64,000 nucleotides of DNA, taken from positions 2,542,001 through 2,606,000 of the forward strand of contig NZ_MOAL01000004.1 in the NCBI RefSeq assembly GCF_003731765.1, read 5' to 3'. This stretch comes from Pseudomonas chlororaphis. GTDB taxonomy: Bacteria > Pseudomonadota > Gammaproteobacteria > Pseudomonadales > Pseudomonadaceae. This document shows, in pieces, positions 34,595-43,569 of this stretch (positions are counted from its first letter, which is position 1; the number at the start of each line of letters is the position of its first letter). The position numbers were made by a program, and so were the translations under genes. The notes under the pieces are model-generated. The model did not search any database. It saw only the letters and a program-made list of their open reading frames with translations, and was not told where the DNA came from.

Positions 34595-35965
34595 ATGTCC
34601 AACTCATCCTCTTCGTTACGCGCCATCCTGATCGCTGCCTGCCTGGGGTTTCTGGTCGTTCAACTGGATGTCAGCGTAGTGAACGTCGGCCTGGGTGCCC
34701 TCAAGAGCGCGTTCGGTAGCGACCTCACAGGCTTGCAATGGGTCATCAACAGCTACGCCCTGCCCTTTTCTGCCTTGCTGATCCTTGGCGGCGCCTGGGG
34801 CGACAAGTGGGGGGCAAAATCGGTCTTCGCAGCGGGCTTCGCTGTCTTCACCCTGGCCTCCGTGGGCTGTGGCCTCGCCGACAGCATGACCCAGCTGATC
34901 ACTCTGCGTGTGGTACAGGGCATCGGCGCGGCGTTGCTTATACCGACCTCACTGACCCTGATCCGCGTGTCATTTCATGACCCCAGCGCCCGTCGTTCAG
35001 CCGTGGCGCTTTGGGGCGCCTGCGGCGGTATCGCACTGGCTGCCGGGCCCGTCATCGGCGGCCTGATGATCGAGTATTTCGGCTGGCGCAGCGTATTCCT
35101 GCTTAACATTCCGATCGGCCTGCTGGCCATCGGGCTGATCCTGCGTTACACCCCCGCGTCCCCTCGGGTTGATAAGCAGGTCGATATTCCCGGACAAATC
35201 AGTATTGCCATTTGCCTGGCCTCGCTGACCTATGGCTTGACCGAATCCAGTGCCAAGGGTTGGGTCGGTGAAACACTGGCAGCCATGGCAATCGCTGTCA
35301 TCTGTGCGCTGGCCTTTAGGGTGATTGAGCGTCGGGTAAAACATCCGATGCTGCCCACTCGCCTGGCGACCAACAAAGTGCTGGGGAGCATGGCGCTGGC
35401 AGGCGCGGCGATCAACCTGACCTTTTATGGAACGGTCTTCGTGTTCAGCATTTACTTTCAAACATTCCTGCACTACGACGCGTTCGAGACCGGCTTGTCG
35501 TTTATCCCGCTGACGGCGGTGCTGACACTCTCAACCATGCTCTCGGCAAGGTTCGCCAAGCGGTTCAGCGCCACGCGTATCATCACGACAGGTTTCACGG
35601 TTCAGATCATCGGGTTCATCGCCCTGTCGCAAACCACTCCACACACCTCGCTGTGGCAGCTCAACGGCGCGCTCATGCTCGTGGGTATTGGCAGCGCGAT
35701 GTCTGTCCCGTCCATTACCAACTCGATGCTCTCGTCCGTCACCCAGCACGATGCAGGTATCGCCTCGGGCTTGATGGCCTCTGCCAGGCAACTGGGCGGC
35801 GTGATCGGTGTTGCCGTTTTCGGCACCCTGATCGCCCACTCTGACGAGGCATCGTTCTCCTACGGGATGTCGAAGGCCATGCTGTTCTCGGCGTTGACTT
35901 TGCTCATCTGCATCGGCGTGAACCTGTACGTTTCCCGCCAAACCCGGGTGCCGGCGCCACAGTAA
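34595..35965 (+). CDS. MFS drug/solute efflux transporter (DHA2-like, 14 TM)
   Basis: 456 residues with around 14 hydrophobic segments. The N-terminal signature VQLDVSVVNVGLGALK (motif D1-like), motif A GAWGDKWGAKSVFAAG and the exporter motif C GGIALAAGPVIGGLM indicate proton-driven efflux. It follows the nitroreductase by 95 bp. A role in exporting aromatic or quinone-type toxins is inferred from its neighbours. Confidence 0.88.
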   Translation: MSNSSSSLRAILIAACLGFLVVQLDVSVVNVGLGALKSAFGSDLTGLQWVINSYALPFSALLILGGAWGDKWGAKSVFAAGFAVFTLASVGCGLADSMTQLITLRVVQGIGAALLIPTSLTLIRVSFHDPSARRSAVALWGACGGIALAAGPVIGGLMIEYFGWRSVFLLNIPIGLLAIGLILRYTPASPRVDKQVDIPGQISIAICLASLTYGLTESSAKGWVGETLAAMAIAVICALAFRVIERRVKHPMLPTRLATNKVLGSMALAGAAINLTFYGTVFVFSIYFQTFLHYDAFETGLSFIPLTAVLTLSTMLSARFAKRFSATRIITTGFTVQIIGFIALSQTTPHTSLWQLNGALMLVGIGSAMSVPSITNSMLSSVTQHDAGIASGLMASARQLGGVIGVAVFGTLIAHSDEASFSYGMSKAMLFSALTLLICIGVNLYVSRQTRVPAPQ

Positions 35966-36111
35966 CAATCAGCTGGCGCTGAAGCGTGAGTATTGGCTAT
36001 CTATCACCTCATCAGCCGTACGACTCCAACAGATGCAGCGATAACGGCAACCAACGCATTCAACATCATGAGAAAACCCTGAAGATCACGCACTTCCAGT
36101 CGTCAAAAAGA

Positions 36112-36142
36112 AACCCGATGAAGAAAGATTTCTCATCGGGTT
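36112..36142. terminator. Hairpin between MFS and SDR genes
   Basis: A 10-bp stem (AACCCGATGA at 36112-36121 with TCATCGGGTT at 36133-36142) lies between the convergent MFS and SDR genes. An outer repeat, CGTCAAA at 36101 and TTTGACG at 36154, could extend the fold. The short T run (TTCTTC) makes it a modest terminator candidate. Confidence 0.5.
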
Positions 36143-36224
36143 CTTCGCGAACGTTTGACGGCTGACTACGCGATAACAACGGCTAGAACATCAGTCATCG
36201 CGCGCCCCTTTCGGCAGGTGTCAC

Positions 36225-37019
36225 TCAGACGATATCGTCGACCACCCCGCCATCTACCCGGAGCGCCGCCCCGGTGGTGGCGGATGCCTGCGTCGAGCAA
36301 ACGTAAACGATCATGTTCGCGACTTCTTCGACCGTGGAAGCGCGCTGGATGATCGAACTGGGTCGATGTTGCATGACGAATGCTGAGGCCACCGACTCGA
36401 GTGACTCTCCGGTGCGCTCCACTTCTGCGCTCAGCATTTCAGCAACGCCATCGGACAGCGTCGGTCCGGGGAGTACGCTATTCACGGTTACGCCACTTCC
36501 CGCGACGCGCTTGGCTAAACCGCGCGCCAAGGCCAATTGCGCTGTTTTCGACACGCCGTAATGGATCATGTCCGCTGGGATGTTGCGTGCCGATTCAGAC
36601 GCGACAAACACCACGCGCCCCCAACCACTCTCAACCATTGCTGGCAGCAAGGCTCGGCTTAAACGCACACCTGACATCACGTTGGTTTGCCAGTAGTTGT
36701 TCCAGACCTCATCGTCCGCTTCAAAGAAATCCTGGGGCCCATAGATGCCCGCATTGTTCACCAGGATGTCGATACCACTGAGGCCCGCCAACAGCGCCTC
36801 GACCCCTTCCGAGGTGCTCAGGTCCGCAGCGACACCCGTAACAACGGCTTCAGGCACCGCAGCCATCAGACGAGCCAGCGCATCGTTTACAGAATGTTGA
36901 CTCCTACCGTTGATGACGACGGCTGCGCCGGCTTGCGCGAGCCCTTTGGCCACCGCAAAACCGATACCACCGGTGGATGCGGTCACTAAGGCACGTTTCG
37001 TGTTCAGTTGGATATTCAT
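36225..37019 (-). CDS. Short-chain dehydrogenase/reductase
   Basis: 264 residues from ATG 37019, preceded by a GGAG-type site. The cofactor motif is TASTGGIGFAVAKGLAQAG, the NNAG motif is LVNNAGIYGP, and the catalytic set is Ser in VFVASESARN and YGVSK in MIHYGVSKTAQL. A typical NAD(P)-dependent classical SDR; substrate unknown. The LysR gene at 38067 lies upstream in the same direction, so the two may be co-transcribed. Confidence 0.9.
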   Translation of the reverse strand: MNIQLNTKRALVTASTGGIGFAVAKGLAQAGAAVVINGRSQHSVNDALARLMAAVPEAVVTGVAADLSTSEGVEALLAGLSGIDILVNNAGIYGPQDFFEADDEVWNNYWQTNVMSGVRLSRALLPAMVESGWGRVVFVASESARNIPADMIHYGVSKTAQLALARGLAKRVAGSGVTVNSVLPGPTLSDGVAEMLSAEVERTGESLESVASAFVMQHRPSSIIQRASTVEEVANMIVYVCSTQASATTGAALRVDGGVVDDIV

Positions 37020-37158
37020 CGTTACTCCGTCAAGAATGAGCGGGCATGTCTGCCCTTCAGTAGCCCCTACAGCGACGTAGAAAACCAAGGGGACACTCTA
37101 TTGACTGATCGCACGGTGATAAATATCCATTGCGGATGGTGATTTACAACAGCCTGTT

Positions 37159-38067
37159 TCAAAAGGCCTCCGGCACCACCGCATCCACGCCAAAGGTCTG
37201 CGTCGCAAAGTCGAGAAAGCGACGGACTTTAGGTGTCAACCTGCGATCAGGTGCGAAGAGCACATGCAAGGGCCGACTGGGCGGCGGGTAGTCGGGCAGC
37301 AACGCGACCAGTTCACCTTGCTGCAGCGACTTGCGCACAAGCTCCACGGGTTGCAGCAATATGCCCAATCCGGCCAGCGCGGCGCACAGAAGTGGTTCGC
37401 CGTGATCAGCCATCAACCGGCTGCCCACCGGAACAATGACCTTGCCTTCAGGCCCGTCAAACGTCCAATGGGTGCGCAGCTCTGTGTGTGAAAACCCCAG
37501 GCATTCATGGGCCTGAAGGTCCCACGGTGTTTCAATCGCGGGCTTGCCTTTCAAGTAGGACGGCGCTGCACACAGAATGAGCCTGTAGGGCGCCAACGGC
37601 CTTGCAACCAGGCCGCTGTCCGAAAGCTGTCCAACCCTGAACACCACATCAAAGCCTTCGTCTATCAGATCGACGGCACGGTTGGCCAAGGTCAGTTCGA
37701 CGCTGACCAACGGGTTGGCCTGCATGAACTCAGGCAGCCTGGGCGCAAGCGACTGCATACCGAAACTCACGGGCGCATTGATCCTCAGCTTGCCGCTGGG
37801 CGAGGCCTGTGTTTCGGCCGCCATATTTTCAGCCGTTTCCACTTCCGCCAGGATGAATTTGCAGCGTTCATAAAATTCGCGCCCGAAGTCCGTGAGACTC
37901 TGGCGCCGGGTGGTGCGGTTTAACAAACGCACGCCCAGGTGCTGCTCCAGATGATGAACGTGCTTGCCGATCAATTGCGCCGACATTTGCAGCGCATCGC
38001 CCGCGGCACTGAACGACCCCATCTCCACGGCTTTGACAAACGCCGCCATGCTACTCAGACGATCCAT
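37159..38067 (-). CDS. LysR family transcriptional regulator
   Basis: 302 residues from ATG 38067. Helix-turn-helix near SFSAAGDALQMSAQLIGKHV and the CrgA-like NRTTRRQSLTDFGREFYERC. It is divergent from the alpha/beta hydrolase gene at 38320 across a 252-bp gap and upstream of the SDR gene, so either or both may be targets. Confidence 0.88.
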   Translation of the reverse strand: MDRLSSMAAFVKAVEMGSFSAAGDALQMSAQLIGKHVHHLEQHLGVRLLNRTTRRQSLTDFGREFYERCKFILAEVETAENMAAETQASPSGKLRINAPVSFGMQSLAPRLPEFMQANPLVSVELTLANRAVDLIDEGFDVVFRVGQLSDSGLVARPLAPYRLILCAAPSYLKGKPAIETPWDLQAHECLGFSHTELRTHWTFDGPEGKVIVPVGSRLMADHGEPLLCAALAGLGILLQPVELVRKSLQQGELVALLPDYPPPSRPLHVLFAPDRRLTPKVRRFLDFATQTFGVDAVVPEAF

Positions 38068-38319
38068 TACCAATGATCCGTTTCGAATGTTCACGCATTC
38101 TGGGTATTTATCTGACGACTGTCCAAGCTCTATTGTCCGCTCGCAGCACAATCGTGGTGCCAAGTGCGGGAGCCTGAGTGAAGTCATCAACCGCAGGTTA
38201 ACGACTCGGCATTTCGAGGTAGTGATTGGTGTATTCGGCGCGCTGAGGCCATGCCTCAATAGGGCTCAAGACTTGACTTGATTGCCTAGCGCCTTTTTTT
38301 AACTGCATGGAATTGGACT

Positions 38320-39273
38320 GTGGAATACCCGCTGAAAAAACAATCGCTCTGCGCCCTGCTCGGCGAAGACGTTTACTTTCCCCATGAAATCATGGGCCAG
38401 GCGTTCCGCGTTTCGGACTTCGAAGGCCTGACACTCAGCAGCTTCGTCACCAGCGACCAGGTTAACCTGGGGTACTGGGAAGCCGGTTCGGGCAGGCCCC
38501 TGGTCTTCATCCCGGGCTGGTCTGCAAACGGCGCGATGTATTTCCACGTCATGCATATCCTGAGCAAGCATTACCACGTGTACGTGCTGGACGTTCGCAA
38601 CCAGGGCCTCTCCGAAAGGACCGTGCTCGGCAACCGGATTTCACGCTATGCCATGGATGTGAAAGAGTTTGCAGAGCACCTGGGCCTGACCGAGGCCGAC
38701 TACTGCGGCTGGTCAATGGGCGCCTCCGTGATGTGGGCCTACATCGACCTGTTCGGCACACAAGGCATTCGGACGCTGAGTATCATCGACCAGGCCCCCT
38801 CGATCTATTGCCACGCCGACTGGACAGAACAGCAGCGACTGGAAGCAGGGGCTTTCACCACCTCGCCTGAACGCATGATCGCGTCCTACGTCAACATGAC
38901 GCCCACCAACCAATTGATTTCGGGAAGCCGAGTGGTCGAGCGGGCCATGGCCCTGGACTCGCCCTACTTTCACAACGTCATAAGCCTGGCGCAGGCGGTT
39001 GTGAGCGACGACATGGCGTTCACAGGGCTCGTACTTTTCGATCACGCCACCAACGATTGGCGAGACGTCATTCAATTCAAGATTGATGTTCCAACGGCGA
39101 TTTTCACAGGGGAATACAGCGACTGGCTGGACAGTCAGCGATGGATGAGCTCGGTCATCGATGACGCGGTGCTGCATGTGTACAGCAAAGCCGAACAAGG
39201 CGACCACTTTCTGGCATTCAAGAATCCGGAAAAATTCGCTGCCGATCTGCAAGCCTTCCTGGACACCCCTTGA
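38320..39273 (+). CDS. Alpha/beta hydrolase
   Basis: 317 residues from GTG 38320 (a later ATG near 38389 is possible). The nucleophile elbow is GWSMGAS, the oxyanion region PLVFIPGWSANGAM, and the C-terminal His lies in EQGDHFLAFKNP. The fold suggests an esterase, lactonase or C-C hydrolase; the sequence does not decide which. It is followed by a strong terminator at 39366 and is probably a single-gene unit controlled by the divergent LysR. Confidence 0.85.
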   Translation: MEYPLKKQSLCALLGEDVYFPHEIMGQAFRVSDFEGLTLSSFVTSDQVNLGYWEAGSGRPLVFIPGWSANGAMYFHVMHILSKHYHVYVLDVRNQGLSERTVLGNRISRYAMDVKEFAEHLGLTEADYCGWSMGASVMWAYIDLFGTQGIRTLSIIDQAPSIYCHADWTEQQRLEAGAFTTSPERMIASYVNMTPTNQLISGSRVVERAMALDSPYFHNVISLAQAVVSDDMAFTGLVLFDHATNDWRDVIQFKIDVPTAIFTGEYSDWLDSQRWMSSVIDDAVLHVYSKAEQGDHFLAFKNPEKFAADLQAFLDTP

Positions 39274-39365
39274 CGCAAGCCCCACCCCCTCTCTCTACAA
39301 GCAGCGCGCTCGCCCGATAAGTCCGCGACAACGCCTTGTACGCCTAGAATGCGACGCTCCATTTG

Positions 39366-39404
39366 CCCGGCTGAAGGCTCCCCTTTGTCAGCCGGGATTT
39401 TTTT
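39366..39404 (+). terminator. Rho-independent terminator after alpha/beta hydrolase
   Basis: CCCGGCTGA at 39366-39374 pairs with TCAGCCGGG at 39388-39396 and is followed by ATTTTTTT. A textbook stem with T tract, about 90 bp after the hydrolase stop and just before the convergent LysR gene. Confidence 0.9.
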
Positions 39405-39418
39405 GCGCCACACCGCCT

Positions 39419-40318
39419 CTACCGCTCCCACTGGGGGTGACTAAACCGCTCAGCCAGGAAATTGATCAGCGCCCGAACCTTGCTCGCCAAGTGCTTGCGA
39501 CTGGGATAAACCACGTAGATGCCCAACTCGACGGATCGGTACTCAGGCAAGACCTCCACCAAGGTGCCGTCCCGCAAGTCCTGCCCCACCATGAAGCTGG
39601 GTTGCAGGGCGATGCCGCCACCCGACAGGGCAATACTGCGGCAGGTATCGCCATTGTTGCAGCGCACGGTCGAGCGTGTGCGCACGCTTTCACTGCCGTC
39701 AGGGCCCTCGAACTGCCACTCATTGCCGCTGGCGAAGTGGGTGTAGGCAACCACGCCGTGCTCGCTCAAGTCGGTCAGGACGCGCAGCGGAGGATGGCTG
39801 GCCAGGTACTCGGGCGAGGCGCACAGGCACATGCGCGTACCCGCCAGGCGGCGTCCCACCAGAGAAGAGTTTTCCATGCGCGCAATGCGCACCGCGGCAT
39901 CAAAGCCCTCCTCCACCAGATCCACCAGGCGGTCGTTCAAACTGATGTCCAATTCGACGTTGGGGTAGGCCCTCATGAAGTCGGCCCACAACGGCGCCAG
40001 ATGCAGCACGCCAAAACTCACCGGCGCATTCACCCGCAGTACACCGCTGGGCTCAGGCGCTGACGATGAAACGGCCTCTTCTGCCTGATCCATCAACGCC
40101 AGGACCTCCCGAGCCTGGTGATAAAACTGCCGTCCCTCCTCCGTCAATGACAGGCTGCGCGTGGTGCGATGCAGCAGCCTCACCCCGAGCCGCTCTTCAA
40201 GGCTGCTCACATAACGCGAGATCGCTGCCTTGGACATCTCCAGAGGCTCGGCTGCCCCCACGAAGGTGCCCTTGTCGACCACCGTGCAGAAGACCTGCAT
40301 CTCCAGCGCTCTGTCCAT
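39419..40318 (-). CDS. LysR family transcriptional regulator
   Basis: 299 residues. N-terminal helix-turn-helix in TFVGAAEPLEMSKAAISRYV and the CrgA-like LLHRTTRSLSLTEEGRQFY. It is divergent from the oxidoreductase-LigB-esterase-DoxX operon (40428 onward) across about 110 bp, so it is the likely regulator of that operon. The effector is unknown. Confidence 0.88.
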   Translation of the reverse strand: MDRALEMQVFCTVVDKGTFVGAAEPLEMSKAAISRYVSSLEERLGVRLLHRTTRSLSLTEEGRQFYHQAREVLALMDQAEEAVSSSAPEPSGVLRVNAPVSFGVLHLAPLWADFMRAYPNVELDISLNDRLVDLVEEGFDAAVRIARMENSSLVGRRLAGTRMCLCASPEYLASHPPLRVLTDLSEHGVVAYTHFASGNEWQFEGPDGSESVRTRSTVRCNNGDTCRSIALSGGGIALQPSFMVGQDLRDGTLVEVLPEYRSVELGIYVVYPSRKHLASKVRALINFLAERFSHPQWER

Positions 40319-40427
40319 TATTATCTCGATTAGTGGAACTATTAATCATATTTGAGCTTATTTATCTCAAATTCACAACCTATAAACTGAGCCCATCGAA
40401 ACGCAAACCAACGCAAATGAGGTCGTT

Positions 40428-41057
40428 ATGAAAATCACCGTAATCGGTACCGGTAACATGGGCTCGGCGTTCGCCAAACAGTTGTCCAGTGCCGGGCACA
40501 GCGTTCGCATCACTGGCCGTGACATTGAAAAGGCCAACGTGCTGGCCGCCCAGTTTGCAAATGTCAGCGCCTTTCCGGCCGCTGAAGCCCTGGGTGACAG
40601 CGATGTCGTGGTCCTGGCCACGGCCTACACAGACGCCGCCGCAGCCCTGCAAAGCCTGGGTGACCTGACCGGCAAAGTGGTCATCGACATTACCAACCCA
40701 CTGAGCGCCGACTACATGTCGCTGACCATCGGTCACGTGACCAGCGCCAGCGAGGAAATCGCCAAAGCCGTGCCTCAAGCCCACGTGGTCAAGGCATTCA
40801 ATACCCTGTTCGCTCAAGTGCTCGCCGACGGCCCGACCTTCTCGGATGACCAGCGTGGCAGCGTGTTCGTCGCCAGTGACAGTGAGCGCGCCAAGCAGAC
40901 CGCAACAGCCCTGGCACAGAGCCTGGGTTGGAACACGGTGAACGCCGGCGGCCTGATCAACGCCCGTTACCTGGAGCCGCTGGCAGGCCTGAACATCTAC
41001 CTCGGCTATGGCGCCGGCCTGGGCACGTCCATCGCCCCTGCCTGGCTTAACAAGTAA
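40428..41057 (+). CDS. NADP-dependent oxidoreductase, F420-reductase-like fold
   Basis: 209 residues with a Rossmann motif at the very N-terminus (KITVIGTGNMGSAFAKQL) and VVIDITNPLS, as in NAD(P)-binding coenzyme F420-dependent NADP reductase relatives. Pseudomonads lack F420, so the partner is probably another flavin or small substrate. AGGTCG precedes the ATG. First gene of a four-gene rightward run. Confidence 0.82.
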   Translation: MKITVIGTGNMGSAFAKQLSSAGHSVRITGRDIEKANVLAAQFANVSAFPAAEALGDSDVVVLATAYTDAAAALQSLGDLTGKVVIDITNPLSADYMSLTIGHVTSASEEIAKAVPQAHVVKAFNTLFAQVLADGPTFSDDQRGSVFVASDSERAKQTATALAQSLGWNTVNAGGLINARYLEPLAGLNIYLGYGAGLGTSIAPAWLNK

Positions 41058-41077
41058 TCACTTCGGAGCGCTTCACC

Positions 41078-41920
41078 ATGAACACTTCGTTTCCCCTGCT
41101 GTTTGTGTCTCATGGTGCTCCAATGTTTGCCATCGAGCCCGGTCTGGCTGGTCAACGGCTGGCCGAGCTCGGTCGCGAACTGCCGCGACCCGACGCCATC
41201 GTCATCCTCTCGCCGCACTGGATGACCCGTGGTGAAGTCAACGTCACGGCGAGCACCGCCCCTGAAACCATTCACGATTTTGGTGGGTTTCCCGATGCGC
41301 TCTACCAGTTGAACTACCCGGCACCGGGTGCTCCAGCACTGGCCGCCCACATTGTGGACCTGCTGCAGAGCGCGGGCTGGAAGTCCCGGCTCGACCCCCA
41401 TCGTGGCCTGGATCACGGCGCCTGGGTGCCCCTGCTGTACCTGGCGCCCGAGGCAGACATCCCGATCGTTCAGGTCTCGATGCCCGCCAGGCTCGACACA
41501 CACCAAGCCTGGAAACTGGGACAAGCGCTCAAGCCCCTGCGGGACATGAATGTACTGATCGTCGCGTCTGGCAGCCTGACCCATAACTTGTACGAGTTTC
41601 GGGGAGCGACCCGTGAGGGTGCCGGGTACGTGAAGGAGTTCGCGGCCTGGACCGCCCGGACCTTGCAGGCGGGCCATACCGATCAACTGCTGGATTACAA
41701 GGCGCACGCCCCCTCAGCCGAGCGAGCCCATCCAACCGATGAGCATTTCCTGCCGCTACTCATCGCCTTGGGCGCGGCCGGTGAAGACTATGAAACCCGA
41801 GTGCTGGAAGGCGGCGTGACCTACGGGGTGCTGGCGATGGACAGCTACCTGTTTTCCTCGAACAACCGTGATGGATCGAAATCCATTCAACTCAGTCAAG
41901 GCATTACCGACCATGCGTGA
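41078..41920 (+). CDS. Class III extradiol dioxygenase (LigB/DODA, YgiD-like)
   Basis: 280 residues. Metal-site segments are FVSHGAPMFAIEPG, ILSPHWMTRG, GLDHGAWVPLLYLAPEADIPI and AHPTDEHFLPLLIALGAAG, the pattern of the 4,5-DOPA extradiol dioxygenase family. These enzymes open catecholic rings, though many bacterial members have unknown substrates. The start is 20 bp after the oxidoreductase, and the stop overlaps the esterase start by eight bases. Confidence 0.88.
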   Translation: MNTSFPLLFVSHGAPMFAIEPGLAGQRLAELGRELPRPDAIVILSPHWMTRGEVNVTASTAPETIHDFGGFPDALYQLNYPAPGAPALAAHIVDLLQSAGWKSRLDPHRGLDHGAWVPLLYLAPEADIPIVQVSMPARLDTHQAWKLGQALKPLRDMNVLIVASGSLTHNLYEFRGATREGAGYVKEFAAWTARTLQAGHTDQLLDYKAHAPSAERAHPTDEHFLPLLIALGAAGEDYETRVLEGGVTYGVLAMDSYLFSSNNRDGSKSIQLSQGITDHA

Positions 41921-42584
41921 TACGACTTTTTCTGAAGCGGCCCGCGAGCCGCAATCGGGCCTCTTTTTCCGCAAAGGCTGCAGTACCTCTGCCCCCAAGG
42001 GCCGCCTGCTGCTGCTACACGGCGTCGGCTCGAATGAAGCCAACCTCGGGGCCCTGGCCGAATCGCTGCCAGAGGAACTGGAAGTGATCCTGCTGCGTGC
42101 TCCGTTGCAGGTCGGCCCACAAGGTTTCGCCTGGTACCAGGTGAACTTCACCAGTAACGGCCCGTCGTTCAACAAGGAACAGGCGGAGTCCAGCCGGCAA
42201 CTTTTGCAGAACTTCATCAAGGCACTGCCTGAACTTCCGACGGTCATCGCCGGCTTCAGCCAGGGCGGCATCATGAGCGCGAGCCTGGCCCTCACCGAGC
42301 CTGAACTGGTCGCCGGCTTTGCCATTCTTAGCGGCCGCATGCTGCGCGAGATAGCCCCGAAAATCGCCTCAACCGAGCGCCTTGAATCGCTTCAAGCCTT
42401 CATCGCCCATGGGCACCAGGACGGCGTCCTGCCTGTGGATTGGGCGAAAGAAGCCGACGCCTGGCTGGACCGAATCGGCGTGGCCCACGAAACCCATTTC
42501 TACAACATGGCCCACGAGATTATTGGTGAAGAACTGACCGACCTCTCTCAATGGCTGACCCAAACGCTGTCTCTCACCCCGTAA
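41913..42584 (+). CDS. Alpha/beta hydrolase (phospholipase/carboxylesterase family)
   Basis: 223 residues from ATG 41913, inside the end of the dioxygenase gene. The signature is LLLLHGVGSNEANLG, the nucleophile elbow VIAGFSQGGIMSAS, and the Asp/His residues fall in HGHQDGVLPVDW and YNMAHEI. It resembles YpfH/EstA-type serine esterases. In this operon it may hydrolyse an ester or ring-cleavage product; this is inference. Confidence 0.87.
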   Translation: MRDTTFSEAAREPQSGLFFRKGCSTSAPKGRLLLLHGVGSNEANLGALAESLPEELEVILLRAPLQVGPQGFAWYQVNFTSNGPSFNKEQAESSRQLLQNFIKALPELPTVIAGFSQGGIMSASLALTEPELVAGFAILSGRMLREIAPKIASTERLESLQAFIAHGHQDGVLPVDWAKEADAWLDRIGVAHETHFYNMAHEIIGEELTDLSQWLTQTLSLTP

Positions 42585-42603
42585 ACAAAAAAGGAACCCC
42601 ACC

Positions 42604-43005
42604 ATGATTGACGCTCGTACCGCTCCCTACGCTGCTTTTGTGATGCGCCTGGCACTGGGCATCATGTTCATTGCCCACGGCCTGACCAAGGTATTCGTAT
42701 TCACCCCGGCAGGCACGGCAGGCTTTTTTGAATCCATCGGCTTTCCTGGCTTCCTGGCCTACCCGGTCATGGCCTTTGAGGTCATCGGCGGCTTGATGCT
42801 GGTGCTGGGCATCTATGCACGTTGGGTCGCCGCGCTGGCCGTGGTTCAGCTGTTCGTCGCCGCGACCGTCCACTTCGGGAATGGCTGGAGCTTCACCAAC
42901 GCCAATGGCGGCTGGGAATACCCTATCTACCTGTCCGTGACAGCACTGGTCGTAGCCTTGCTGGGTGACGGTGCCTTTGCGGCAAAGTCGTCCAGCAAAG
43001 CGTAA
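42604..43005 (+). CDS. DoxX family membrane protein
   Basis: 133 residues, four membrane segments, with the family pattern RLALGIMFIAHGLTKVFVF, FESIGFPGFLAYPVMAFEVIGGLMLVLG and a final helix VTALVVALLGDGAF. A GGAA site lies before the ATG. DoxX proteins are small inner-membrane subunits linked to redox stress systems; several carry quinone-related roles. Last gene of the operon; a hairpin (43024-43060) follows. Confidence 0.88.
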   Translation: MIDARTAPYAAFVMRLALGIMFIAHGLTKVFVFTPAGTAGFFESIGFPGFLAYPVMAFEVIGGLMLVLGIYARWVAALAVVQLFVAATVHFGNGWSFTNANGGWEYPIYLSVTALVVALLGDGAFAAKSSSKA

Positions 43006-43569
43006 GTCACTGCCGCCACAAACACGGCCGACGCCTGGGGAACACCCGTGCATCGGCCGTTGCATTGGTCGACGGGTACAAAACAGGCAACAGCCATTTT
43101 CTGAAGCGAAACGAAACAAGGATTCAACACCTCAACACGGCCCTTAAAGACGTCCTGGAAAACCAGACGCTCAAGGGCTGATCGCGGCATCGGCTCACAG
43201 CCCTTTTGCCATCGCCGGCCGATTAGAAACAAATCGACCGGAGTCCTCAAACAAAACGGGCGTGTTTGTTTGCCGAGTGTGCGCCTAAGCTTGATGCGCT
43301 TTGGGCGGCGCTTGGGCAGGGAACAGAGTGCGAGCCCGTGTTGCAGCCAATCGCGGCCCAAGCGGTGCAGCGAATGGCTTGATGGCGGCGTTCTTGACAG
43401 CCATTTCAGGGAAGAACTCTCGAATTCAATAGACACGCTCGAGGCATGGCGCTCATTGATCGATGACGGGGTTTGTGGGTGCGTACAGCCCTTGAGCCTC
43501 CCCTTCAAACCATCTCGATTCACGCGTCCGCCTCGGTCAAGCAAGCATCCTCACCTGGAGAAAGACCTT
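43006..43569. other. Gap of 564 bp without a recognised gene
   Basis: No convincing coding region or known RNA. It begins with a hairpin (ACGGCCGA at 43024-43031 with TCGGCCGT at 43053-43060) that could end the DoxX operon, though no T tract follows. A TTGACA at 43394 might be a -35 element for frmA, but no well-spaced -10 was found. The antisense 205-codon frame here has a composition unlike a protein gene. Confidence 0.6.

Noticed and set aside
42927..43544. Leftward frame of 205 codons in the gap before frmA
   Set aside because: No domain, no ribosome site, odd composition, and it overlaps the end of the DoxX gene.
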